A stretch of DNA of 12,141 nucleotides from an uncultured Eubacteriales bacterium (GTDB taxonomy: Bacteria > Bacillota > Clostridia > Christensenellales > UBA1242): contig CARXKP010000034.1 of the NCBI GenBank assembly GCA_949096025.1, positions 1-12,141 on the forward strand, read 5' to 3'. Shown here piece after piece: positions 1-6,829 of this stretch. Under the pieces are notes generated by a model, which made no database searches, was not told where the DNA came from, and was given only the letters and a program-made list of their open reading frames with translations. Made by a program: the position numbers and the translations under genes. Each line of letters begins with the position of its first letter. The first letter of the stretch is position 1.

Positions 1-105
1 TTTCTTTCCTATTTTAACAAAAGAATTGCGTAATCAGCATATAACAATCTCAAAGTTTTGTAAAGTCTTATCTTTTTCTGAAACTAGTTTTGACTGATGG
101 AGAAG
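1..105. other. AT-rich stretch with no recognised gene
   Basis: No reading frame with a plausible ribosome binding site or recognisable protein motif is visible here on either strand. It may be the tail of an upstream intergenic region. The only signal I can support nearby is the extended -10 promoter element immediately to the right. Confidence 0.4.
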
Positions 106-114
106 TGGTATAAT
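106..114 (+). promoter_or_regulatory. Extended -10 promoter upstream of the NTP pyrophosphatase gene
   Basis: The element is TGG followed by the perfect -10 hexamer TATAAT (109-114). A TTGACT hexamer lies at 90-95, but the 13-nt spacing is too short for a normal -35, so this would work as an extended -10 promoter. Transcription would start near 121, leaving about 145 nt of leader before the ATG at 266. The same TGGTATAATA string occurs at 4136. Confidence 0.55.
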
Positions 115-220
115 ACCAACATATCAAAACTTAGTAGAGATTGCCTCATATCTAGATTTATCAATAGATTTTCTAATTGGAAGAAATTGTGTAGAGATAA
201 ATACTTAAAGATATTTTTGT

Positions 221-248
221 TTGAAAAATGTCATCTTTATGATAAAAT
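221..248 (+). promoter_or_regulatory. Second candidate promoter close to the pyrophosphatase start
   Basis: TTGAAA (221-226), a 16-nt spacer and TAAAAT (243-248), preceded by TGA as an extended -10. The predicted start near 255 would give a very short leader that still includes the GGAGA ribosome binding site at 256-260. Whether this or the upstream promoter at 106-114 is used cannot be decided by eye. Confidence 0.4.
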
Positions 249-255
249 GTATAAC

Positions 256-260
256 GGAGA
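256..260 (+). promoter_or_regulatory. Ribosome binding site fixing the start at 266
   Basis: GGAGA sits 5 nt before ATG 266. The reading frame stays open upstream to a TTG at 221, but that codon has no comparable site and overlaps the second candidate promoter. The family motif begins directly after the 266 start, so 266 is preferred. Confidence 0.7.
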
Positions 261-265
261 AAGAT

Positions 266-847
266 ATGAAAGAAATTATATTTGTAACTGGCAACAAAGG
301 TAAATTAGCATCAGCGCAAAAGCACTTTGATGATGATGTAAAACTTTTCAATATTGATTTTGATATTGTTGAGCCAGAAGTTAACGATATTGAATATATT
401 GCGGAGTATAAAGTAAGAGAAGCTTATAAAAAGACACAAAAACCTTGTATAGCACTTGATGCAGGTTTTTATATTCCAAATTATCCAGGTAATCCAAACT
501 TCCCAGGGGCATTTCCGAAAAGAGAAATACTTGAAAAATTTGGAGTTGAGGGACTACTTGAAAAAATGAAAGGTGTTGAAGATAGAGAGTGTTATTTTAG
601 AGAATGCCTTGCATATTTTGACGGCAAAGAGTTGAAAAAGTTTTTTGGAACTACTTACGGACAACTTACTACAGAAAAGAGGGGAATTGCAACTTCTCAA
701 AAATGGTCTGATTTATGGTATGTTTTTATACCTAGAAATTGCACTAAAACAATGGCGGAAATGAATGATGAAGAAAGGGCAAATAGAAATGATGGTTATG
801 TAAGTCCATTTTTTGAATTTAGAAAATGGTTTGAAGAGCAAAAATAA
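266..847 (+). CDS. RdgB/HAM1-family non-canonical purine NTP pyrophosphatase
   Basis: A 193-residue protein, a usual length for the family. Members hydrolyse dITP, ITP, dXTP or XTP to the monophosphate and pyrophosphate in the cytoplasm, keeping deaminated purines out of DNA and RNA. The N-terminal signature is clear (VTGNKGKL, residues 7-14). The central family loop appears as LDAG (64-67), where most members have a D-[ST]-G-L pattern, followed by a Pro/Gly-rich stretch (71-84). The C-terminal signature is FIPRNCTKTMAEMNDEER (154-171), matching the usual FxPxxxxxTxAEMxxEEK. The family's final H-R motif is not evident; the end reads NDGYVSPFFEF instead. It is followed by a terminator and is monocistronic. 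No symbol is given because the central loop and C-terminus differ from housekeeping RdgB. A purine-NTP house-cleaning role is likely; the exact substrate is inferred. Confidence 0.85.
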   Translation: MKEIIFVTGNKGKLASAQKHFDDDVKLFNIDFDIVEPEVNDIEYIAEYKVREAYKKTQKPCIALDAGFYIPNYPGNPNFPGAFPKREILEKFGVEGLLEKMKGVEDRECYFRECLAYFDGKELKKFFGTTYGQLTTEKRGIATSQKWSDLWYVFIPRNCTKTMAEMNDEERANRNDGYVSPFFEFRKWFEEQK

Positions 848-863
848 ACAAAGAAATAAATTA

Positions 864-894
864 AAAAATCCAATACAATTAGTATTGGATTTTT
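864..894. terminator. Bidirectional Rho-independent terminator
   Basis: Perfect stem with ATCCAATAC (868-876) pairing with GTATTGGAT (882-890) around a 5-nt loop. Flanking A and T runs extend the stem and give a U-tract on both strands. It lies between convergent genes (stops at 847 on plus and 928 on minus) and should end both transcripts. Confidence 0.85.
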
Positions 895-927
895 ATTAGT
901 TTTTAAAAATCAATTTTTGAATAATTT

Positions 928-1563
928 TTATTCAAAGTCTGCTTCATAATCGTTTGGAAGGTAATTTTCTTCCATAAAATCTTTAGTTATTTTAAGGAAT
1001 TCATTTGTGCTATATTCATTTTTCTCTTCTGTGACAAGAAGTACACTGTCCTCTGAACGATAGTGAAGGAGAGGGATCTTTATATCTCTGCCTTTTGATG
1101 AAAAAAATGATTTTAATATATTTGTCTTAGCAACATTAAATTTCTTGTCAATAACTGCAAGGTTGATACAATCTTTCTTTCCAAGACCAAGTTCAGGAAT
1201 TTCTGTTTTAAGTTCTAATTTTACAACTACAAACTCACTGTTTGGTATTTTCTCAATTTTTAAAGCAGTCCTTGCTGAATAGTTTTTCTTTAAATATTCT
1301 GCAACATATTCTGCATATTCTTTTAATGAAATATTAAAGCAACCTTTGTAGCTAGCGAAAGCCTCCTCAAATTCTGATGCAGTTTTCTCAAGATTGTCCA
1401 TAACTTTAGTTGCAGTTTCTGAATTATATCTTGGCTTTAAAAAACCTTCTTCGTCATACATTTCAAGCATTTGGGCTTTTTCAGAAACAACTTTGTTTTT
1501 AAGTACTAGGGCTTGAGAAAAATATTTTAAAATTTGTTCTCTGTCAATTTCTTCTTTTTTCAT
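928..1563 (-). CDS. Hypothetical protein, second gene of the deaminase operon
   Basis: A 211-residue soluble protein that I do not recognise. It is rich in Glu and Lys, has no signal peptide or membrane segment, and its N-terminal half (about residues 1-100) looks helical and possibly coiled. A beta-rich stretch follows (about 100-180, alternating hydrophobics such as FVVVKLEL), and the C-terminus is acidic. An AAGGGAG site lies 7 nt before the ATG. Only 12 nt separate it from the upstream 807-residue deaminase-fold gene, with no promoter or terminator between them, so the two are almost certainly co-transcribed and may work together. It ends at the bidirectional terminator at 864-894. No catalytic motif is visible, so a partner or regulatory role is as likely as an enzymatic one. 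Confidence 0.7.
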   Translation of the reverse strand: MKKEEIDREQILKYFSQALVLKNKVVSEKAQMLEMYDEEGFLKPRYNSETATKVMDNLEKTASEFEEAFASYKGCFNISLKEYAEYVAEYLKKNYSARTALKIEKIPNSEFVVVKLELKTEIPELGLGKKDCINLAVIDKKFNVAKTNILKSFFSSKGRDIKIPLLHYRSEDSVLLVTEEKNEYSTNEFLKITKDFMEENYLPNDYEADFE

Positions 1564-1575
1564 ATTTAACTCCCT

Positions 1576-3999
1576 TTATAATTCCATATCGCAGTTTAAA
1601 AGTTTGTCGATTTGAGATTTGTCTTTATTTGGTGGTAAATCTATTTCTTCTGTTATCTTTTTGAGAATTTCAGCATTTTGCGTATACATTTGATATTGAT
1701 TTGCTTTATCAGCAGATGCTCCGCCTGCAGAAGTATCAAGATACATATTTAAACCTTTGTTATGGCAGGTTGTAATAATATCAGATACATAGCCTCCACC
1801 ACCAAAGAAGAACATTTCTCCATTCTTTTCTTCGCAACGAGGACCAACTTCTCTATCAATATCAAATTCTGATTTATGTCTTTCGTTTACTCTTAGGGCA
1901 GTAACAGGAAGTAAACTATCATCTCCTGCTTTATCTGGAATGGTAACACCTAATATGTCAGGCATTTGAAGGTCAGATTGTTCTTGCTCTTTTTGATATA
2001 TCTTCATAAATAATTTAGATATACCTTTGTTTTCTGCATTAATTACAAAATAAGAATTTTCAAAGTCGTTATTTTTAATAATTTTTTGTAAGTTTAGAGC
2101 AAGCGCATCTTTTTGCTCAGGGGTAAGTTTTTCAATATCTTCATCAGTTTCGTGACCAAAGATAAAGATTGGTTTTTTATCTTTGCTTGCATCTTCAAAT
2201 TTGCTAGAATTGAAAGCAATCTTTTTGAGAGCACATTCTTCTCTTAGACTTTGCATATTTTCTTCAACTTTCTTTTGTTTATTAAATAAATCTTTATAAA
2301 CAGAAAGGTCAACTACATTATCATTTTCGCTTGATGAAAGAGACATAGTAATTGCAGTGCTTTTGTCTGCAAATTTCCCAAATCTAGAAATTTTCTTCTG
2401 ATAATCTGACATTGCTTTATCAAAATGTTGTTGACGAGAAGAAATATATTCGTCTTCTGTATTTAGAATTTTTAAGATATCTTCGTTGGTTACTCCAGCA
2501 CCTTTGACAAGGGTAGATTCCTGTTTGGCATCAGTGTGATAAATTCCAGGACCGTCAGAGCCAAGCACTACTTTAACACCAGCATCAATTAATTTTTTAA
2601 TTACAGCATCATCAAGTGATGTGATATTGTTAAGAGAAAGGTTTGAACAATAATTCTTTTCAATTATTGCTCCGTGCTCTAAGCATTTATCGATAAGTTC
2701 GTCAGTAACACCATTAAGGCTGTGACCAATTCTCACGGTTGGGAACTCAACAACATTACCTTCTTGTTGAAGTTTACTCATTTCATCTTCAATGATTTCA
2801 AATACATTCATTGTATTATCAAGGTGAACAGCACTTTCACCAGAGTGAACTCTGATTACAAAAGAAGGGTCATATAGCATTGCATTTCTTGCCATATCTC
2901 GTAAGGTTTGTTCAAAGTACATAGTACTATTGATTTCGTGACCGAGGAAGTCGCAACCAACAACATAAGGGGATTTTGCAACGTTTAATACGTTTGCAGC
3001 ATTATTACCCATTCTATCTTGGCTAGCAGAACGCACCATTCCGGCAAGAAATCTGATTTGAACTCCAGTTTCTTCTTCTATTTCAGGCAGATATTTATCC
3101 ATCCATTCAAAGACGTGAGGGCTTGATGGATTTAAACTTGTAATAGCAAGTTCTGTATAAGTAACTCCGCTTTCCGCATACTGTCTACCGATATTGAATA
3201 AAACATCTTTAAAAAGTTGCTCTGTTTCTGGAGTGTTTTCTTTAAAACTAAAGAATGGCCATCTGCAATCATATATGCCGTCCATATCTTTAAAAGTGTT
3301 TTGTTCATTTGGTGAGATAGAAAGTGATTTAAGTATATCGCTATATAATTTTTTATTTCCAATTTCACCAGTAGAATTATCATATTCGAGCAAATCTCTT
3401 AAACTAAAGCAAGGCTTGCACCCGTCAAGTTCGTGTTCTTCCATTCCGCCTTTAGAAAGGGCTTCAATGTCAACGCCTAATTTTGCAAGCAAATATCCAG
3501 GATACTTTACATCGTTTTGAAGTCCAATGTTCATAAGAGTTTCGCCATAAAGAACGCCAGTGAAGTGAGTATGAAGGTCTGTTTTAACACTCTTATCATC
3601 ATCCGATCTATCAAAAGGAATATCTAATTTTCCAACGTCCTGAACCACACCCTGAGATAACATTTTAAGTTCAAAAGTCGTGAGGTGAAATTTTGAATCG
3701 TAGAAATGAAGAGGAGGTACATATTCGCCCATTTTTTGATAACCTTCAATCGAACCTACTTTCATTTTACCAATAGAGATAACAATGTTTTCGCCATTAT
3801 TTTTAGCAAAGTCAAATTCTTCACCATTTACAGTTTCGACTTTTAACATTTTATTCAAGTTTTCGGCGCAGGTACAAAAAGCCTTGTCATTCAATTTGTC
3901 TTGAGGAATGACAATATAAGGCTTTAATTTATTGTCTACGATGGTGAAAGAAACTTCATAAAGTCCTTCAGCATCTACATAAATTTTTGATTTATCCAT
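1576..3999 (-). CDS. Large adenosine-deaminase-fold amidohydrolase with C-terminal Rossmann-like extension
   Basis: An 807-residue protein; ordinary adenosine deaminases have about 330-360. An N-terminal region (1-139) precedes the deaminase barrel (about 140-530). The barrel keeps the zinc and catalytic set in order: DLHTH (His143, His145), GCDFLGHE (348-355), HSGE (His385, Glu388), RIGH (His426), CSNLSL (451-456) and GSDGP (Asp482). The second Asp of the family's DD pair, which contacts the purine N7, is Gly483, so the substrate may not be adenosine. The last 200 residues contain IFIFGHE (611-617), VINAENKG (652-659) and FFGGGGYVSD (731-740), resembling a Rossmann/SLOG-like nucleotide-binding fold; that part is inference. 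It heads a two-gene operon with an apparently leaderless start. Size and extension recall the RADAR RdrB deaminase, but no RdrA-type ATPase is nearby and I do not claim identity. Confidence 0.8.
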   Translation of the reverse strand: MDKSKIYVDAEGLYEVSFTIVDNKLKPYIVIPQDKLNDKAFCTCAENLNKMLKVETVNGEEFDFAKNNGENIVISIGKMKVGSIEGYQKMGEYVPPLHFYDSKFHLTTFELKMLSQGVVQDVGKLDIPFDRSDDDKSVKTDLHTHFTGVLYGETLMNIGLQNDVKYPGYLLAKLGVDIEALSKGGMEEHELDGCKPCFSLRDLLEYDNSTGEIGNKKLYSDILKSLSISPNEQNTFKDMDGIYDCRWPFFSFKENTPETEQLFKDVLFNIGRQYAESGVTYTELAITSLNPSSPHVFEWMDKYLPEIEEETGVQIRFLAGMVRSASQDRMGNNAANVLNVAKSPYVVGCDFLGHEINSTMYFEQTLRDMARNAMLYDPSFVIRVHSGESAVHLDNTMNVFEIIEDEMSKLQQEGNVVEFPTVRIGHSLNGVTDELIDKCLEHGAIIEKNYCSNLSLNNITSLDDAVIKKLIDAGVKVVLGSDGPGIYHTDAKQESTLVKGAGVTNEDILKILNTEDEYISSRQQHFDKAMSDYQKKISRFGKFADKSTAITMSLSSSENDNVVDLSVYKDLFNKQKKVEENMQSLREECALKKIAFNSSKFEDASKDKKPIFIFGHETDEDIEKLTPEQKDALALNLQKIIKNNDFENSYFVINAENKGISKLFMKIYQKEQEQSDLQMPDILGVTIPDKAGDDSLLPVTALRVNERHKSEFDIDREVGPRCEEKNGEMFFFGGGGYVSDIITTCHNKGLNMYLDTSAGGASADKANQYQMYTQNAEILKKITEEIDLPPNKDKSQIDKLLNCDMEL

Positions 4000-4005
4000 A
4001 CTTAA

Positions 4006-4034
4006 ATAATATCATTTATGATATTAATTGTCAA
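4006..4034 (-). promoter_or_regulatory. Near-consensus promoter giving a leaderless deaminase transcript
   Basis: On the minus strand TTGACA (4034-4029), exactly 17 nt, then TATTAT (4011-4006) preceded by TGA. The usual +1 falls at 3999, the A of the ATG. No Shine-Dalgarno sequence exists between the -10 and the ATG, which agrees with a leaderless message. Confidence 0.8.
4007..4026. promoter_or_regulatory. Inverted repeat over the -10/spacer, candidate operator
   Basis: TAATATCA (4007-4014) and TGATATTA (4019-4026) form perfect 8-bp arms around TTTA. The repeat covers most of the -10 and the spacer of the deaminase promoter, the usual place for a repressor site. In AT-rich DNA such a palindrome can arise by chance, so the operator role is tentative. 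No regulator gene is seen in the window. Confidence 0.45.
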
Positions 4035-4135
4035 TAACATTTATAATTTTAGGTTTGTTTTGGGTTGAAAGTACCTTTAATTTTGTCAAAATTTTCTAAA
4101 ACTATGTGAAAAAAAAGACTTTTACATTTTGTTTA

Positions 4136-4144
4136 TGGTATAAT
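4136..4144 (+). promoter_or_regulatory. Extended -10 promoter of the glycosylase-like operon
   Basis: TGG plus TATAAT (4139-4144). No good -35 exists at 17 nt; TTTACA at 4121-4126 is only 12 nt away. Transcription should begin near 4151, which puts an in-frame ATG at 4106 upstream of the message and supports the start at 4166. Confidence 0.6.
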
Positions 4145-4165
4145 AAGTTCAAGGTTAATTGTGAT

Positions 4166-4909
4166 ATGAATAATGAAATTTTTGATAAACTTGACAAACT
4201 GTATTGCATTTGGAAAGAGAAAAAACTGGGTGGAGAATTTATGCCAGAGGATTATAATCCAAACTTGTCAAAATCATCTAACGAAAACTATTTATATTTT
4301 ACACTTCCTATGGCTTTAAATTATCAAAGGAATTCATATAAACTTTGGGAAGGGGCAAAAAATACTTTTGAAGACAATACGACTAATTTTGTTTTTAATA
4401 TTAATGAAGTAATAGATAGTTCAGTTAGTGAAGTAAAAAAAGCACTTACTAAATATAAGCTCGCCTTGCAAGAGAATAAGCAAACTGAAATTTGGATGAA
4501 ACTTTGTTTTACAATTAAAAATTATTTTGACGGTGATATTAGATTATTATTTAAAAACTGTGATTATGATGTTAATAAAATTAGAAATTTTATACAAGTA
4601 GAACATAAAAAGGATTTTCCATATCTATCTGGAAACAAAATTTGCAACTACTGGCTATATGTTTTATATCAATATACAGATATTAAATTCTGTAATTTAG
4701 ATGCTTTAACGGTTGCTCCAGATACTCATATTTTACAAGCAAGTGTTAAACTTGGAATTATTAATAAGGAAGATTTGACAAAAAACGATATTCAAAAGAT
4801 AGTTGCTGAAAGATTTTTTGATATTTTAAAAGGAAGTAAGTATAGACCAATAGATTTACATACTCCTCTTTGGCTTTGGAGTAGAAATGGCTTTAAGGAG
4901 ATACAATGA
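4166..4909 (+). CDS. Putative helix-hairpin-helix (AGOG-like) DNA glycosylase
   Basis: 247 residues from ATG 4166. That start is chosen because the promoter at 4136-4144 predicts a transcript beginning near 4151; the ribosome site is only a weak AAGG at 4151-4154. ATG 4241 has a better GGGTGGAG site and is a serious alternative, but it would drop 25 residues. The protein has LSGNKICNYWL (154-164), which can be read as a helix-hairpin-helix with catalytic Lys158, followed by APDTHILQASVKLG (184-197), like the D-T-H segment that carries the catalytic Asp (here Asp186) in HhH-GPD glycosylases. The Lys-Asp spacing of 28 is longer than in endonuclease III and closer to archaeal GO glycosylase. No iron-sulfur cysteine cluster is present. 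Its stop overlaps the next start by 4 nt, next to a uracil-glycosylase-fold gene, which supports a base-excision role. Assignment is by motif reading only. Confidence 0.55.
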   Translation: MNNEIFDKLDKLYCIWKEKKLGGEFMPEDYNPNLSKSSNENYLYFTLPMALNYQRNSYKLWEGAKNTFEDNTTNFVFNINEVIDSSVSEVKKALTKYKLALQENKQTEIWMKLCFTIKNYFDGDIRLLFKNCDYDVNKIRNFIQVEHKKDFPYLSGNKICNYWLYVLYQYTDIKFCNLDALTVAPDTHILQASVKLGIINKEDLTKNDIQKIVAERFFDILKGSKYRPIDLHTPLWLWSRNGFKEIQ

Positions 4910-5550
4910 CAAAAGAAAAACTTATTAAAGAATATGATATATTGCAAGAAAAGTTTGGAAGCAAAGAAAGAAACTCTGTTTATGGAGGGGGAAAGGAAAA
5001 GAACCCAGAATTATGTCTTGTTTTTATCAATCCTACAGCACGAAATATCGCAACTGATAAAAATTGGACAGGAGTTCGATATCAATGGTTAGGGACTAAA
5101 CAAATCTGGCAATTTCTAACAAAAGCAGGACTTTTTAGTGAGGAATTAAATAATAAAATACAAAATATGAAAGTTTATGACTGGACAACTGATTTTTGTG
5201 AAGAGGTATTTAGGGAAGTTGCAAATAATAATATTTATATTACAAACCTTGCTAAATGCACTCAAGATGATGCAAGACAGCTTCCAGATAGTGTTTTTAA
5301 GGAATATAAAAATTTATTCTTTGAAGAGGTGAAACTTGTTAATCCAAGAAAAATAGTATTATTTGGTAATCAAATTTCAAGCATTATTTTGGACAGAAAA
5401 ATAAGTGTTAGCGAGCAACGAAAAAAAATAATAAACCTTAAAATTGATGATAGAGATTTTGATTGCTTCGCAGTTTATTATCCTGTTGGAAATGGCTTTT
5501 TCAATGCGCCAAAAGCGATTGAAGATTTAAAATATATAAAGGAGATATAA
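4906..5550 (+). CDS. Uracil-DNA glycosylase superfamily protein with non-standard active-site motifs
   Basis: A 214-residue protein that begins inside the preceding gene (ATGA overlap) after an AAGGAG site. The middle resembles family 4/5 uracil-DNA glycosylases: IYITNLAKC (110-118) matches the family's YITNVVKC, and LVNPRKIVLFGNQ (144-156) matches the strand leading to the LG motif. The usual water-activating motif (GEAPG) is replaced by FINPTARN (40-47), and the usual HPS motif near the end is replaced by YYPVGNG (191-197). The four cysteines expected for a family 4 iron-sulfur cluster are not all there (Cys37, Cys98, Cys118, Cys187 are scattered). The fold call is fairly safe. The base removed, if any, is unknown and may not be uracil. 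Translational coupling with the putative HhH glycosylase suggests a joint role. Confidence 0.65.
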   Translation: MTKEKLIKEYDILQEKFGSKERNSVYGGGKEKNPELCLVFINPTARNIATDKNWTGVRYQWLGTKQIWQFLTKAGLFSEELNNKIQNMKVYDWTTDFCEEVFREVANNNIYITNLAKCTQDDARQLPDSVFKEYKNLFFEEVKLVNPRKIVLFGNQISSIILDRKISVSEQRKKIINLKIDDRDFDCFAVYYPVGNGFFNAPKAIEDLKYIKEI

Positions 5551-6234
5551 ATGAATAAAGTTAAGATTTTATGGAGCGGAATTACAGGGCGTACAGGTGT
5601 GCAAGCGGAAAGATTTATAAAGGATTATGATAATGTTGAAATTGTAGCAGGTATTTGCCATAATAAAATAAAAAAGTATTATACTTTTGATGAACTTGAT
5701 AGTATTACAGAGGAATTTGATGTTATCATTGATTTTTCACATAAAGATGTCTTTAATAAAATTTTGGATTTCGCAGTAAGAAAAAATAAAGTTTTAATTA
5801 GCGGAACGTCTGGGGTAAGTGATGAGCAACTTGCAAATCTTGAAAAAGCAAGCTATGTTATTCCTATTTTCAGGGGAGGAAACTTTCGTTTTGAAATAGA
5901 AAAATTTATTGATGATGTTGTAGAGTACTCAAAGTCGCACGATAATATTAAACTTGTTGAAACACATTATAAAACTAAAAAGATTCCTAGCGAAACAGCA
6001 AAAGTAGTTGCTAAAAGAGTTCTTGAAGAAACTGGGAAAATTGTAACAATAGAATCTCATCTTTTATATGACGATTTGATAAATGACTGGAGAGTAGATC
6101 GACTAAATGCTAGAGTAGGAACGGATGGTTTTGAAACCCTTGCAAAACATCTTTTTAAGATAGCATATATGATGAAAGATAAAAAAGCCGATGGACTTTA
6201 TGATTTGAGAAGATTGATAAAAGAAGCTGAATAA
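5551..6234 (+). CDS. DapB-like dihydrodipicolinate reductase family protein
   Basis: A 227-residue protein; typical DapB is about 240-275. DapB reduces hydroxy-tetrahydrodipicolinate with NAD(P)H in lysine/diaminopimelate synthesis. The nucleotide-binding GITGRTG loop (10-16), VIIDFS (58-63), ISGTSG (83-88) and GLYDLR (215-220) align with the family. The catalytic segment ETHYKTKKIPSETA (137-150) keeps the general-acid His139 and Lys143. However, the second His is Tyr140, the DAPSG part reads KIPSE, and the substrate-binding Gly is Glu148. It abuts the uracil-glycosylase-fold gene with no gap and has its own AAGGAG site, so it is the last gene of that operon. No other lysine-pathway gene is in this operon. 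It could be a slightly divergent DapB or a relative using another cyclic imine substrate. Confidence 0.75.
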   Translation: MNKVKILWSGITGRTGVQAERFIKDYDNVEIVAGICHNKIKKYYTFDELDSITEEFDVIIDFSHKDVFNKILDFAVRKNKVLISGTSGVSDEQLANLEKASYVIPIFRGGNFRFEIEKFIDDVVEYSKSHDNIKLVETHYKTKKIPSETAKVVAKRVLEETGKIVTIESHLLYDDLINDWRVDRLNARVGTDGFETLAKHLFKIAYMMKDKKADGLYDLRRLIKEAE

Positions 6235-6243
6235 TTCTATAAC

Positions 6244-6272
6244 AAAAAATATCCTTAAAAAGGATATTTTTT
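6244..6272. terminator. Bidirectional Rho-independent terminator
   Basis: TATCCTT (6250-6256) pairs with AAGGATA (6260-6266) around AAA, and flanking A and T runs lengthen the stem and supply U-tracts in both directions. It separates the convergent DapB-like and HAD genes and touches the HAD stop codon at 6272-6274. Confidence 0.8.
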
Positions 6273-6763
6273 TATAGGTTCCAATCTAAAAAGCTTGAAA
6301 TATGATAAGATTTTATTCCCATTTGTTCTGCCTTTCTCAAATGCGCTAGTACATCATCTATAAAAATACAATCTTTAAGAGAAATATTTTTATTTTTACA
6401 ATATGCTAAAATACTTTCATATTTTGGGATATTTTCAAAAGTTAAAATTCTTTCTGTTATATTAGGGTAATACTTATCAAGCCAAAGGTTTTTATCATCC
6501 ATTTCTTTTTGCACTTGACAATGTGACATTATAATATTTTGTTTTGCTTGACACTCGGAAACTACTCTTTGCATAAATTTTGAAGGCAATCTTTCTAAAA
6601 AAATACCTTTTTCTATTTCTTCAAGAGACATACCATTATTTGTTCTATTGGGATCTCCAACGTGGTCATTAAACCTATATGCAGCAAGAGTTCCATCTAT
6701 ATCCCAAAATATATATTTATTTTTTGTATCAGCAACAGTAATCATACCACTATTATTTAACAT
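6272..6763 (-). CDS. HAD-superfamily phosphatase, nucleotidase-like
   Basis: A 163-residue cytoplasmic hydrolase with all four HAD motifs: FWDIDGTL (19-26, nucleophile Asp21 and acid Asp23), the motif II Ser in IIMSHC (Ser80), Lys114 in NIPKYES, and FIDD (134-137, Asp136/Asp137). The short insert between motifs I and II (C1-type cap position) and overall size are like 5'(3')-deoxyribonucleotidase or small polynucleotide-phosphatase HADs, but the substrate cannot be read from sequence. The frame is open upstream through the tRNA gene. That extension is the familiar spurious translation of a tRNA T-arm, so the start is placed at 6763 after an AAGAGG site. Met7 (6745) is a less likely alternative. 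It follows tRNA-Thr by 66 nt with only a weak -10 (TATATT) between, so it may be read through from the tRNA. Confidence 0.8.
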   Translation of the reverse strand: MLNNSGMITVADTKNKYIFWDIDGTLAAYRFNDHVGDPNRTNNGMSLEEIEKGIFLERLPSKFMQRVVSECQAKQNIIMSHCQVQKEMDDKNLWLDKYYPNITERILTFENIPKYESILAYCKNKNISLKDCIFIDDVLAHLRKAEQMGIKSYHISSFLDWNL

Positions 6764-6769
6764 TAAAAA

Positions 6770-6775
6770 CCTCTT
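6770..6775 (-). promoter_or_regulatory. Ribosome binding site deciding the HAD gene start
   Basis: AAGAGG on the minus strand, 6 nt before ATG 6763. It rules out the longer open frame that runs back into the tRNA. Confidence 0.7.
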
Positions 6776-6829
6776 AGAAGTGAATATAATTAAGCGTAGA
6801 ATTTTAAATTTCAAAAAATTAAATTTATT

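Noticed and set aside
97..303. Small 68-residue plus-strand frame in the leader of the pyrophosphatase gene
   Set aside because: Its start lies upstream of the predicted transcription start, it has no protein motif, and it overlaps the real gene in another frame.
864..894. Palindrome as a possible CRISPR-type repeat
   Set aside because: It occurs once, has flanking A/T runs and lies between convergent genes, which is a plain bidirectional terminator.
1576..3999. Identification as the RADAR effector RdrB
   Set aside because: Size and fold are compatible, but the partner ATPase RdrA is not in the window and motif reading cannot separate RdrB from other large deaminases.
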